A stretch of DNA of 60,357 bases, taken from positions 150,746,354 through 150,806,710 of the forward strand of contig JBOZIK010000001.1 of the NCBI GenBank assembly GCA_051453625.1, written 5' to 3'. Below, in pieces: positions 33,690 to 45,139 of the stretch. The stretch is from Welwitschia mirabilis (Eukaryota > Gnetophyta > Gnetopsida > Welwitschiales). A model generated the notes under the pieces. That model worked only from the letters and a program-made list of their open reading frames with translations. It was not told the DNA's origin and made no database searches. Position 1 is the stretch's first letter. Each line of letters opens with the position of its first letter. Position numbers and translations under genes: made by a program.

Positions 33690-34081
33690 TAATCATAGCT
33701 TTAATTTTTTTTCACAAAAAAAGCTTTTAAGGAATTTATTTGATAAAATGACTCAAAACGATTTTAAGGTGTTCATTTGAAAAATGCCTCAAAAGAATTT
33801 TAAGGAATTTATTTATTATAATTACTCAAAATGATTTTGATGCATTTTTTATGAGAAATACCTCAAAAGGATTTTGAGTTGTTTCTTATAAAAATACTTT
33901 AAAAGATATTTTGAGGAGTTTTTATTACAATGCCTTAGAGAATCCTTAAAAGCATGCAGGGTTTTAAGGTAATATTTTTAAAGCATTTTATGAAGAAGCA
34001 TCTTCAAAGCTTTTAAGGCATTTTTTTAAGGCCTTTTAAGGTGTTTTAGAAACACCTTAAAAGCCTATATTTCTTATAGTA
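33690..34081. repeat. CACTA-2 right terminal and subterminal repeat array
   Basis: Nearly 400 bp of repeats such as TTTTAAGGTGTTCATTTG, AATGCCTCAAAAGAATTTTAAGG and AAACACCTTAAAAGCC, ending TATTTCTTATAGTA. Several units have drifted (AAGG to AAGA or GAGG). Confidence 0.82.
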
Positions 34082-34084
34082 TAT
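34082..34084. repeat. Target-site duplication TAT, right of CACTA-2
   Basis: Equals 21794-21796 and abuts the right terminus. Confidence 0.9.
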
Positions 34085-34500
34085 GACCTCAACTTTACTA
34101 ACCCTTATCCATTTAATAACTATCCATTCTCCAATAAAATCAAGACTAGGCCTTGGGTTAGATGAGAAAAATTTGTTGATTAGGCCATATTGAAGTTTCT
34201 TTTATACTTCAGAGAATGTATCCTTATTTATGTTTAAGACTAGGATTTTCCTCTTCTTGAAGAGTTGAGTCTTCTCCATTTTGAGGGCAAGAGCCCTACT
34301 TTAAATCCTATTATGAAATAACTCTCATGAAGGAAATAAAACCATGACTAACTTATTAACCAACTAAAGGGTGGCCAAAATCATCCCCTATATGCACTGT
34401 AGCTCTCTAGAACTAGAACCCTTCCTATTATCCTAAAGCTTTTAGAATCCTATCTTCCTTGTTTACTCCTTAGCTACCCCACCTCACTTTAGGTTTATTA
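34082..34500 (-). mobile_element. L1-type LINE, 5' part of copy split by CACTA-2
   Basis: The minus strand from about 34330 to 34082 encodes the first half of a DUF4283-like ORF1 domain, with FSSNPRPSLDFIGEWIVIKW and RVSKVEV running to the CACTA junction. The next residues of the domain are found at 21796 and below. Sequence from about 34330 to 34500 would be N-terminal or 5' untranslated sequence and is not recognisable. The 5' end is approximate. Confidence 0.78.
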
Positions 34501-35890
34501 CAATCACTATGAATTAACTAGTTTATGACATATAAAATTATTTAATAAATATTACATAAAGTATCATTAATTTATGATGCTTATAGTAAAACTTAATTTA
34601 TTAGTTAACTAATGCATTAATTAACTTTAATAATAATATTATTAAAACATGAGAATGTTATATTTGAAATCCTAAAATTTATCTTCGATATCATAATATT
34701 ATCAAGAATAAAATTATTGTGGTTTATTATATGAACATAACCATTTCATATAATATTAATATATAAATGCAATATAATTTTGAAATAATCTGAATATGAA
34801 CATCAAACTTCTATTATTTTATCTTTAAAAATATAATGTGGTATAGTGAATACAGCTTTTTAAGAATTCATTTTTTTATTGTTAACATATTAATTAAAAA
34901 ATTATTTTGATGATTAGTTAAATATATTTAGAATTTCAGAAAGATCCAATTATTTGATAAGATTAGATGCTAACATAATTTCTAGAAGAAAAGTAGTTAC
35001 ATCATGTGAAAAACATGTATCTATAGTTGCATTAAATACTGTTAGATTCCACACACATGAAAGTACTATATTCCAACTAAGTGTAATAAGTATAGTCTTA
35101 TCTAAATCATTTATTGTTATTGTGGTAATATTACTTTCTTTCATCAACCCCTGTAGTCAAAGTCTAAAAGCCATACTTAATTTAGAATACATTTTCTTCA
35201 ATGGGCTTGCCTAAGTTCTTAAGAAGATAGCTATGTCAACATGATTGGCATACTAGCTTACATATTTTTTGAGATCAACATACTACTGAAGAGGAGGTAC
35301 TTTGACATTTATTATTTTCTTATGTTTTATGTTTAAAAATTATCCTTTTTATGTGCTTCATCTTTGTATTCTTATTATTTGTAATACTTATTACAAAATA
35401 GTGAAGGAATGTTATTTTTAAGGAAGCATGATGTTTTATTAGTTTTAATCAAAGGTGTCATCTCTTTTCTACATTTTTTGGATTTTTATTTGATGAGTTA
35501 GACATTTAGATAAGAATCACTAGAGAAGGAAGCAGGAGAATAAAAGAGAGAGAGTGTGTGTGTCTAGGCATCCTTAGCAACACATAGAAGGAATGGCTAG
35601 CAAGGGAGAAGGAGCCTATAACGTGTAGTCTGTCGAAGGGCTTCAGTCTTATCTTTTTCATAGAATAATAGGAAGCAATAAGATGCATTAGCAATTCTAG
35701 TAGGAGCTTTCATCAGTAAAGGCCATAAATCCTAGCTAGGGTTTCTACTAGATAAGTTGATTTATACTTCCATCTTGAAATTTTTTAAGGAAAATGGTAC
35801 ATTTAAGATGAAGTTTTTCCTGGAGTACTGTGCTTGTAATGAGAAAAAAATTAAGTTTAGCATTCAAGGATACTTTGTTTTGATTTATCT
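34501..35890. other. Unassigned AT-rich interval
   Basis: I see no gene. The two opposing frames at 34950-35214 are short and have no family likeness. A small AG/TG microsatellite (GAGAGAGAGTGTGTGTG) lies near 35548-35564. Confidence 0.5.
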
Positions 35891-37118
35891 TCATTAAGGG
35901 TTAGAATTGATTAGAAATGGATCACCTTTAAATGGACGAGAATTGTGGTAGTTTAGATAGTAGCACTAGCAGAGAGAATGATATTATTCAAATTTGAGTC
36001 TAAAGAGGATATTAATAGTGTAATTATTAAAGGCCTCTAGTTATTTGATGCTAGAAAAATAACACTTACTAGGTTAAGGTTAGGAGAGGATATAAGTAGA
36101 GTTTTCCAAAAAACTCTCTATATCAATAAAGATATGTGCAATCTGTTTGGTACTCTAGAATAAAGAATTTTTTAAAATTTGACAAGATAGTCTAGGAAAA
36201 TCATTAGAATATATTTGGTAATGCTAGATGAAAAAAGAATGGGTTTGATGAAATTCCATGCTTAGATAAATCTGAATTTAATCAGAAATCTAAAAATAAT
36301 TAAACTAATTCATAGTTTTGGATTAGACAAAGTTGAACTGGGGTATGAAAACATATTTAATCCATGCAATTATTATGGTTTAATATGCACACAACTATTT
36401 TTTTCCTAAAGATGAAAGATTTTACCTATGATAGATATGGGAGGAAGGACTATGAAACCATAAATTACCTAATAATTTAATGTTAAACTTGTAAAAAATT
36501 CAAACATGATTCAGATACATGCTAATTCAGAAATTATAATAATGATTTTCAATTGGTAAAAAGAAGGAATAAAGTAAAAATAGTAGTTCACCTACATCTT
36601 AGACTAGAAGAAGATAACCCCATAAAGGGTAAAGATGAATGATAGGAAGGATCCCTCCCTTCACTCAAATAAAAGGGATAAAAGTTATGATTAGGAAAAA
36701 CTTCCCTATTTAATAAATTTATTTCTTAAGTAATGATTCATTAGACTCTGATTCTAAATCAAGCCCTCAGATAAATTCAAACTCAGCTTATGTTAGGAAT
36801 AGAAAAATAAAATAAAAAAATTTAACAAGGTTGACAGTAGTAGACAAGGCCAAAAAAAAAGCTATTGAGAACATAGTGAATGATTCCTAGAGAACCATTT
36901 AGGAACTTATACGAAAATAGAGTTAAAAAATAATAATAAACAAATATTATATCCTAGAACATTAGAGATATGTAGTCTACCTTAAAAATAATAGTAATTT
37001 AAGAGCTAATAGGTAATAATAATATAAATATAGTTTATCTTCAAGAGATTAAAATATAGAAGGCACAACATATTATAAATCTTAGCAAGAACTAACAAGT
37101 GGAGTGGATGCCTAATTG

Positions 37119-37254
37119 NNNNNNNNNNNNNNNNNNNNNNNNNNNNNNNNNNNNNNNNNNNNNNNNNNNNNNNNNNNNNNNNNNNNNNNNNNNNNNNNNN
37201 NNNNNNNNNNNNNNNNNNNNNNNNNNNNNNNNNNNNNNNNNNNNNNNNNNNNNN
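37119..37254. other. Assembly gap (136 N)
   Basis: An N run of non-round length, suggesting an estimated gap size. It lies in the endonuclease region of the LINE relic. Confidence 0.99.
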
Positions 37255-40200
37255 CTAAAAAAAAAAAGTTTGGAAAACACTCTTAGAATAGTTATAAGAA
37301 AGGAAATGTTTTCTAATTAGATACTTTAATCAAATGCTTAATTTTAAGAACAAGTAAGAAGAGGAAGCGTAAGGACTATAGTGTTATAGAGCTTGAAGAA
37401 TTGATGATTAAGTTAAACAGGATTTAGTTCATGTGGTCAAATAAGAGAAGAAGGGATAAGAGAATGATCTTTAGGATTAACCAAGTCTTGTATTCTAGCT
37501 AATAAAAATAGCTAGTTTCTGGAAGAAAAGGGATTTTGGTACTTATAGTACTGACTGATATTCCTTACTATAAGGGAGACTCAAAGAAAAAGACATAGAT
37601 TCATTTTTAAAATGCTTGGCTTGAGGAAGAATAAATTTTCTTGTATATTAAAAAACAATGGAAATATGACTTATAAGACCCCATTGATGCACTAAAGAAA
37701 AACCTGCTAAAGTAGCTAAAAATGTAGAGTAAGTAATTAGGACAAAATTTTAAAAGGAAGAAAGATTTGAAACAGGAGTTAATAGAGAATCAATATAGAT
37801 AAAGTAAGATGAATATCTTTAGTAGAAGGAGTGGCATGAACTCTAAGAAATTTAATTATAATATAAAAGGAGACCTACTAGATATAGAGAACCCACATGA
37901 ATTGGCTAAAAGAAGGAGATAAACATTATAAATTCTTATTTCAATGGTAAACAAAAGGAAACAATCTAATACAATTGATAAGATAAGATGGAAGGATTAA
38001 AATTTTGAAAAAAACCAAGTCCTAATAGCTTTTATTGAAAAATTTATAAGAATTATGGTCATATAATAGAAGTTCCTATCCTTTAATGTTGTGAATGAAA
38101 TTTTGGTAGGAGATATCCCCTTATGAAAGATTGAGGAAAATGAAGTTTGAAATGATTTTAAGAAAATAAAGTTAAACAAAAGTCCAAGAGTGGTTAGTAG
38201 AATTATTTAGAACATTTTAGAATTTAATTAGCAAATCAATGGAAACAACCATTGGTAAAGTACTCACACTAGGATTGGTACATCATGTATGAAATGATAC
38301 CCATTGGTAATGATTCTAAAAAAGTAGAAGGAAATTAAAATATAAGAGTATAGACTAATAGGGATTTGTAATTTCATCCATAGACTCTTCTCTAAAGTGA
38401 TCGTAGCCAGAATCTAGTCTTTTTTGTATTAGATGATTAGGATCAATCATACTGCTTTTTTAGAAGACAAGTTTATTCTTGATCAAGTAAATTTTTATAA
38501 TGAATTTTTTTCATTTAATACAAAAAAATTTAATGTATGTGATTTGAAATTAAATATTATAAAATATTATGATATGATATCGTGGGACTTTCTGAGACAT
38601 GTTATGCTTACCAAGGGATCCCTCACCCCCCTCCTCCTTTGTAAGCCTCATCTTATAGATGTAAGATTCTGATAAATTTAATTTAGAAATTAATCAAGGT
38701 ATTCATGATTTTTTTAGTGTAGTGAAGGGTCTAAGATAGGAGAAACCCCTCTCATCATACCTATTTATCATAGTACTAGATGTTTTGCAAGATTATACAA
38801 TCAAGGTGGGAGGTCAAGACATAAGACTTTATGGCTTGGAAATAATGTCTAATTACTTTGTAGATGACTCCATCATCTTTGTGGAAGCAAAGATGCATTA
38901 AATTAGGACAATCAAGGATGAGTTAGACTTATTTACATAAGAATCATAGTTACTAATTAGTTGATCAAAAAGAAGAGTCTACTTTATGAATACTTTGCCT
39001 AGTGTTCAAAGAGCAATAGAGCAAACTTAAGCCTCAAAAGGGGAATATTAAGGATCTATACTTAGGAATAACCATTTTTAAGTACAACAGAATAGAATCC
39101 TAGTCATATCCAATTCAAAAAATGAGTAAAAAATATCATAATTGGTATGCTATTTTTTAATCTAGTAAAGGAAGAATTATTCTAATCAACTTAGTTATTT
39201 CAGTAATTACTAGATGTAGTTTCTCAATAAAAATTATTCTAGGAAACATTTAAATAATCCTAAATAGACTTATCAAAAATTTCATTTGAGAAGAGTGAAT
39301 AGAAGGAAATGAAGTTCACATGATGTCTCAAAATGAAATAACTTAGCTAGTAGAAGTAGGAGGTTAGGGTATTCAAGACCTAGAGGATATTACATTCTTA
39401 TCACAAGTGAACTTAATAAAAACAATTAAGGTAGAAGGAAAACCCCCTTAGATTAAATTTTTAAAAAGGAAATACAAATATTGAGAGGTCAAGAAAGGGA
39501 ACTCTATTTTTAGCCAGCTCTCTATAGAGGAAAATAAAAGCTAGAAAATCTTATTTGCTAAAATGTGTGATAAGATAAAGTACCCTTCTAGCACCCCAGG
39601 ATCCTAAAGGTAAATAGATCAAATGTGATTGTTGAAAAATTGCCAGTAAAAGCTTGGCTTAAGAGGAATGTTAGTAGTAAGATTCAGTACTATTAGGGGA
39701 GGAAATCTCTTACACACTTAGGATATGAGACTATAAATAAAGAAAAAGAAGACTTCTAGATACTGATAAACATCTAAAAAACCTAACTCACAAAGAATAA
39801 GGATGTCATAATTATTAATTGTAAAGAAGTAAATTTGAAGAACTACTAATAAAGAGGATGATATAAATACACTTTTGAAGGACACCATGAAACACTCTTT
39901 TTTGGATAAAGTTGTTGTATTAAAATGACTAATAATTAAAGAGATGATTTTAGCTAAGAAAAACTTAAGAAAGAGAGGCTCAAAGCTATCCCCTAATTAT
40001 AAGGAATATGGAATAGTAGAGTCTATTAAACATCTTTTCTAGGAATGGCACATAGATTATGGGATTTAAAAAATCTCTAATAAAGATTTAACATGGGATA
40101 AAGTGATTACTACTTCAAGGAACTTCTTAGAAGTTCCTCTATGGTATATCTAAGTTCTCAAAAATTAACTCATTTTTGAAGACAAGCAATTCTAATTTTA

Positions 40201-40819
40201 CAAGGTTCTTTGAAGTATTAGAAGTCGAATAGCTGAACTCTTAATAGTGAGAAGAATAGGAAAAATCCCTAATATGAGTCTTTTAATAATTTAAAGTTCA
40301 AGGAAAACCCTGAGCATTAGCAATACATTGTTAATTTTAGATGAGAAACCCTTGTCTTCCTGCATGAGGACCTGAAATTCATCGGGAATAAAGTAATAGT
40401 GCATGGTAGCTAAATATTAGAAGAAGAAGATATAAGACTTCATTGGGTTTGATTATGTAAGTCCTTGGCATTACTAAAGAAGGAGAGTTATTGTTTCCTT
40501 TAATGGTACGATATCTAGATGTGATTAGATTATTTAGAAGGAAATCCTTAAGAATAATGAAGGACTACATTAAAAAGTTAAAGTTGCAAGAGAGACGACA
40601 TTTGGTAGTAAAATTCATGGATAGGTATCTAATCTAAGATGGTAATCATTCAAAGTTAAAGGAGCTACATTTCTCCTTTCATCTTGCTCTTTATAGAAAA
40701 TCGAGAATCAATCTCCCATTTTACCTTGCGAAAAAATTAAAATAGAGGCTGAGGAATAGGTATTTCCGTCTAGTTTACTATTAATTGATTTTTGCAACAA
40801 TTCAAACCTATTTACTTAT

Positions 40820-41650
40820 AATTAATGTTATGGTACCTCCTAGGGTTAGCAAGCAAAGGAAAGAGGTAGAGGACAAACTTGTGCTAATAAAAAGGGGCAT
40901 GATTTTAATTTCAGATGACAAAGAAAGTGAAGATTAGAAGTGGATTTTAGTTTTAGTGTGAAGAAAGGGTCTGGTTCTCTTATCAAGAAGAATACAAAGG
41001 ATAATTCTAAGGAGAAAGATAAAAAAGAGGCCTTTCCCAGAAGGGCCCTCTCTAGGGATAATCTTGAGGTGGTTAATTTAACTATAGACACATGAGAAGG
41101 AGTACAAAGTGATCCTACAAAATCCTAAGATCATCTAAGAAAACCAAGAAGTGAGAGTGGTTATCTATGTAAAATCATCTCTATCAATGATAATGACTTA
41201 GTGGATAGAAGTAGCAAGGCTAAGGGCTACTCTAGGAAAATATCTAAATGTTGGCCAAGTAAGTCCAAAAAGCAAAGAGGAAATTCTTATGGTTCTTAGA
41301 CTCTTCAAAATCCTCACTTGAGAGTTATAAAGAAGAGTTGATAGAGGATGAAGCTAATTATGATTCACGAATGGAGTAGGACTATGATGAAACAATAACA
41401 GCTAGATAGTGGTAAGATTATTAGGAGATCCTAGGAATCCAACCAGAGGCCTTCCAATAGGAAACCATAATAACTCATAGGAGATTAGTGCTTAGAAAAT
41501 AACCAAATAAAAATAGGAACAACCTTCAAGAAACTTTGGAGCAACTCAATGAAGTAAAGGATGGCCTCACTAACAAGAGGACAAGGGCCCTCTATCACTT
41601 TTAGCATAGGAATAAACTTGTGCAAACTTATGGGAGATGACTCTACTCTC
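40820..41650 (+). other. Less AT-rich coding-like remnant at end of LINE relic, unassigned
   Basis: The plus strand starts MVPPRVSKQRKEVEDKLVLI and later gives phrases such as QLNEVKDGLTNKRTRALYHF in other frames, separated by many stops. The charge-rich composition suggests old coding sequence. I cannot connect it to a LINE domain. It may be a separate fragment inserted between the RT part and the 3' tail. Confidence 0.35.
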
Positions 41651-41899
41651 TTGATATAGTTAATCCATTGATTTCTTTCTCTTGTTTTTCTCTTTATTTC
41701 TCTTGTTCTATCTCGGATTTATTAGCTTTAACTCTTCTCTTATAATAATTTAGCTGAGTTTTAGTATTGTCCACCTCAATTCATATGCCCCTCTTATGGG
41801 ATAATGTTTTCGGTAGCAAGAAGATCCCTCCATTTCTACTAGTTTTCATGCTGTGCTGTATACTTTCTTTGTTCTTAATTTATGACATTTAAAAAAAGA

Positions 41900-43150
41900 G
41901 TAATTAGATAAATGAAATTCATCTTGATGATTCTAAACAAGTAGGGAACTATCTTTTGAATCTATTACTCTTTGAAGATGGTCTAGCATTACGTTTTAAA
42001 TGAAAGAAAGGTCTACAATGCCTACTACATGTTATGGATAATATTTTTAATTAATTTAAAATAAAGATTAATATTATAAAAGAATAAATAAATTACCCAA
42101 AAGGGGAAAAAACCAATCTTATAGTTTGTAACAAGCGTGATACTATTTTTCCCCTCCAAATAAGAAGTGAATAGGTTGATATTGTTTTATCCTATATATA
42201 CTTATGACTGGAATTCTATAAGAATTATAGATGCAATAAGGTCATAACTAAAGATATTACTAAAGGTATTAAACCTATTTATTCTTAAAAAAATTCCAAA
42301 GATGCAATTTTGTATGTTGATAAATAACTTTTTTAAACTTTTATTTTAATAAGTGTTTTTATATGATCATGTTATTCATGGCTCTAGATTAGTAGCTAAA
42401 CACTAGAAGAACATAGAGGAAGGTCAAAGAGAAATAATTTAGAAGAATTTAAGGAAAAAAGTCAAACATAATATGATAGGATGCTTCTTCAAGTTGGATT
42501 AATATCTTTGAAAGTAAAGGTATTTGTTACTTTATGGCTTATGTTTACAATATAGTAAATTCCAAATTCAATAAATTTTCTGAAAAGGTGTTTTACATAA
42601 TCAAGGAAAAGCTTAACTTTATCACGCTAATATTTGGCCTAAAAAATAAGACGTTTAATGATGAATTTTTCATTTTCAACATAGATAATTTTAAACAATA
42701 ATAAAATAAAAAGCATTTCAACGGGTATGAGAGTCATTTCTATAAGGACAACTTATTTAAGTGATATTATTACCTTTTACTTGCGAGTTTTCATTAGCAT
42801 GAAAAGAATGAGAGATTAGTATTTTAAAATTACAATAGATAGATGGCTTCAGGTTCCTCAAGAAGCATAGATGTGTTGGCCTTATGACCAACATATTTTT
42901 AAAGACAAATATCATGTCTTTCTTAACTATTCTTTAATAAAGAACATATGAAGTAAGTCGAACATTAAAACCCATAATTTCTTTGAATTATTTCAAGTTT
43001 TACCTAGAACTTTAGGTAAATGGATGATATCTTTTAAGCACATGCCCTTACATTTTTAATGTTTAATAGATCCTTCTAGTTTTATGAATGTAATAAGAAA
43101 AATTTGACTTTAGCTTTAATTTGATTTTCTTATTTTTAAACAAGGGAAAA
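41900..43150 (+). mobile_element. Second LINE family, copy A (5'-truncated)
   Basis: Begins inside the RT domain with NYLLNLLLFEDGLALRFK (a decayed YADD-type catalytic block, about 41949-42000), then QCLLHVMDNIFN, and ends with a C-terminal block containing FKDKYHVFLNYS (42894-42930) and IKTHNFFELFQVL. The same C-terminal block is in copy B (47450-47660), so both are one family. The family differs from the L1 copies in sequence and in this Cys/His-type tail. It might be RTE-like, but that is a guess. Confidence 0.65.
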
Positions 43151-43299
43151 TTTTATAGCTTCATTAAATCAAAAATAAATTTAGTACATTAGCTATGATA
43201 TTCCATCCCCTAAAAACATGTACATTATGTGCTATAATATTTTATATGAATCATACAAATTACCATATTGTCATAATTATCAATGATGTAATAATCCAA

Positions 43300-43430
43300 T
43301 TCATGAGACACTTTTTCTTCATTTAGTAGGTTATGGGTTCAAACTTTTTGATGTATTCCTTGGCATAATATAAGTCCTTGGGTATAATTAAAACATTCAT
43401 TTATTAGGTTATTATAATAAAAATTTATTA
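43300..43430 (+). mobile_element. SINE-like repeat, copy 1
   Basis: Contains a B-box-like GGGTTCAAACT (43335-43345) followed by TTTTGATGTATTCCTTGGCATAATATAAGTCC. That module recurs at 44140-44195 and, inverted, near 47030 and 48165. A tRNA-type internal promoter box with a family-specific body suggests a SINE. No A box is convincing in this copy. Confidence 0.35.
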
Positions 43431-43734
43431 CTTTTTAAACTTTTAAATTCCTTTCTTAGCATATTATGAGTCCTCAACTGTAATTAAATTATTTATTTAT
43501 TTGATTATTATAGTCGAATTTTAACTTTGATTTTAAGTACAAAAGAGGGAAAGATATTAAACTTGAGACTTTTACTAACCATTTTTGAAATACATACATG
43601 TCAAATTTTATACGTGACATTTATTAAGTTGCCTTTATGAAAAGGTAGAATTTTGCCTCTTACATAGTTGGAGAATAATGTTTTAATGGATTAGATATTG
43701 TATAGAAAGTTAATATATTTAAATGCGAAGTTTG

Positions 43735-43850
43735 TCGCCCATGCATAGATCAAGTGGTTGATGGGAAATCCTTAAGCTTATAGATGTAAATGTCTTGGCT
43801 CCAAATCCCAAGTGTTGGTGGGTATTATCTAATTACAACAAATTTGTCCT
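43735..43850 (+). mobile_element. tRNA-derived SINE-like sequence
   Basis: An A-box-like TAGATCAAGTGG (43746-43757) and a B-box-like GGCTCCAAATCCC (43797-43809) lie about 50 bp apart, the spacing of a tRNA-type RNA polymerase III promoter. The region from TTGTCGCCCATGC to GTTGGTGGGTATTATC is comparable to the head of plant SINEs. It does not fold as an intact tRNA. Confidence 0.35.
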
Positions 43851-44104
43851 TCTTTCTTAAGGTGAAAAAATATAAAATAAAGAATGAAGAGTAAAGTTTA
43901 TTAGGTTAAATAAAAATTATAACATAAATATAAATATATAATTCTTTTCTTTAGAAATCAAAGAATCGACTATACTTTATTCTAATGTTCCTATCATGGA
44001 TTGTGTAAATTATGTGAAATAAGCTACCATCAATCACATTTAATCTAGTATAAAGTGTTACATCTATCGAACTACACTTTAAAACATATATTGCCAATGG
44101 GACA

Positions 44105-44200
44105 TTAGTTTGATTGGTGGGACATTCGTTGTCTATTAGGAGGTTATTAGTTCGAACTTTTAGATGACCTAATTGGCACACCATGAGGCTTTAGGAGTAA
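44105..44200 (+). mobile_element. SINE-like repeat, copy 2
   Basis: An A-box-like TTAGTTTGATTGGTGG (44106-44121) is followed 30 bp later by a B-box-like TTAGTTCGAACTT and the family module TTTAGATGACCTAATTGGCACACCATGAGGC. The match to copy 1 and to the inverted copies at 47030 and 48165 supports a dispersed family. Confidence 0.4.
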
Positions 44201-44389
44201 TTAAATTATTTTTTTAAAAAATCACAGTGCTTATACTCCTAAAAAAGAGATATTGTGTAATTAAATCACTTAATAATCAATGAAAGATTTGATTTCATCC
44301 CAAAAGTAACTTCAAGACATTTAGAAGTATAAGCAGTCAAAGGTTTGACTCCTTTTAAGTCATCTTGGGCATCAACGCATCCATTTACG

Positions 44390-44562
44390 TTATAGATCGA
44401 ACACGTGTCTCACGATTCACGACGGCGGCACGGATCCTTTCATCTCTCCAATCACTTACACGTACAAGATAATTCTTCCCTAAACACATACAGAGGAGAT
44501 TTCCAAACGCGCTTTCCTTCTCAGAGCAGTGCCAGGGAAATCAAACGAAAGAAACGGTAACA
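44390..44562 (+). promoter_or_regulatory. Upstream region of PR-1-like pseudogene with G-box/ABRE motif
   Basis: This ~170 bp is clearly richer in G, C and CG dinucleotides than the rest of the window. It contains CACGTGTC (44402-44409), a G-box/ABRE-type element, and a further ACGT core near 44460. I see no convincing TATA box. AACAATG at the start codon is a good plant initiation context. The composition suggests a recently functional single-copy promoter. Confidence 0.5.
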
Positions 44563-45088
44563 ATGTCGATTGCATTGGTGAGAAGCGCAGCGATGATGCT
44601 TCTGCCACTGATTTGGATTTGCAGTAGCGGCAACCGCTCAGCGAGAACCATAACTCAGGAAGACAAATCGAAGACGAAGGATTTGATAAGGCAATTCTTG
44701 GAAGGGCAAAACCAGGCGAAAGCTAAGGTTGGAGCGCTGGCACTAAGTGTGTTAACACTCTTCAGATATATGCGATGTGGTACGCTGCTCAGAGCAAATA
44801 AATACTGCGAGCTTCGGCACTCTGGCAGTTCCTTCGGAGAGAATATCTTCCGGGGTAAGGGCGCCCCCTGGACAACTCCTCAGGCGGTGTGGCGTGGGTT
44901 GACGAGGAAAAGTGGTATAACCATGACAAAAACAGATCCTCTGGGCAGACTCTACTCATTATACTCGGTTGGTTTGGAGGAATTCCACCGACATGGGAAG
45001 GGAAATTATCCGATGCGACTCCGAAGAGACCTTCGTCACCTGCAATTGCATCCCTCCTGGCAGTTACATAAATTCTCAGCCTTCCTAA
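44563..45088 (+). pseudogene. PR-1/CAP-superfamily secreted protein pseudogene, four frameshifts
   Basis: Intact relatives are small secreted CAP proteins of the PR-1 group, linked to defence. The first frame starts MSIALVRSAAMMLLPLIWIC, signal-peptide-like, then RQFLEGQNQAKAKVG. The CAP domain continues in other frames: KCVNTLQIYAMWYAAQS (frame shifts at ~44744), YCELRHSGSSFGENIFRGKG (back at ~44793), AWVDEEKWYNHDKN (shift at ~44888), then HYTRLVWRNSTDMG and TFVTCNCIPPGSYI (shift at ~44954) to TAA at 45086. Three changes look like single-base losses and one like a gain. The His, Glu and HYT...W signature positions survive, but several disulphide cysteines (in the NRSS, GQTL and MGRE segments) are missing. 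The domain has usual length. It is probably dead, though sequencing errors could explain some shifts. A plus-strand frame ignoring the shifts runs to 45126. Confidence 0.85.
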
Positions 45089-45139
45089 GATCATCCTTGT
45101 TCCTTCCTCCCCAATGCTTTGTATAATTTTGAAATGGAT

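Larger units (their letters stand above)
21797..34081. mobile_element. CACTA-2, 12.3 kb non-autonomous CACTA transposon with captured gene fragments
   Basis: The left terminus is CACTATAAGAAATAGAGG. The right terminus in reverse complement is TACTATAAGAAATATAGG. Matching 3 bp duplications (TAT) flank the element. Both ends have the same subterminal TTTTAAGGTGTTT/TTTTAAGGCATTT arrays as CACTA-1. Its removal, with one TAT, rejoins an open LINE ORF1 reading, which fixes the ends to the base. Cargo: topoisomerase II exons (24301-25130), BTB-ARM exons (32828-33177), an unassigned frame (33353-33631) and a later nested LTR element (30383-32750). No transposase gene is recognisable. Confidence 0.92.
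35900..41890 (+). mobile_element. L1-type LINE relic, plus strand
   Basis: Ordered LINE landmarks appear on the plus strand in shifting frames: a possible degenerate CCHC knuckle (YENIFNPCNYYGLICTQ near 36340); an endonuclease block MWSNKRRRDKRMIFRINQVL (37425-37485); NAWLEEE (37610-37630); an RT entry block NHTAFLEDKFILDQVNF (38440-38490) then YYDMISWDFLRHVM (38565-38607); FADDSIIFVEAKM in a broken frame (38850-38900); and a C-terminal GGLGIQDLEDITFL block (39360-39400). The region 40820-41650 is less AT-rich but unassigned. A short A-run at 41891-41897 may be the 3' tail. Every domain is interrupted by stops, so the copy is dead. Both ends are approximate, and it may be more than one fragment. 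Confidence 0.68.

Noticed and set aside
5216-34081. CACTA transposase genes (TNPD/TNP2 or TNPA type)
   Set aside because: I looked through both elements and found no block resembling them. Short frames such as 22888-23073 are not convincing.
34950-35214. Overlapping frames on both strands (65 and 86 codons)
   Set aside because: Short, hydrophobic, no family likeness, and typical of chance frames in AT-rich DNA.
43735-43850. Functional tRNA gene
   Set aside because: A- and B-box-like motifs are present, but there is no paired acceptor stem or anticodon loop. It fits a SINE head better.
44789-45094. 101-codon minus-strand frame at the PR-1-like locus
   Set aside because: It is the antisense shadow of the less AT-rich CAP coding sequence and resembles no family.
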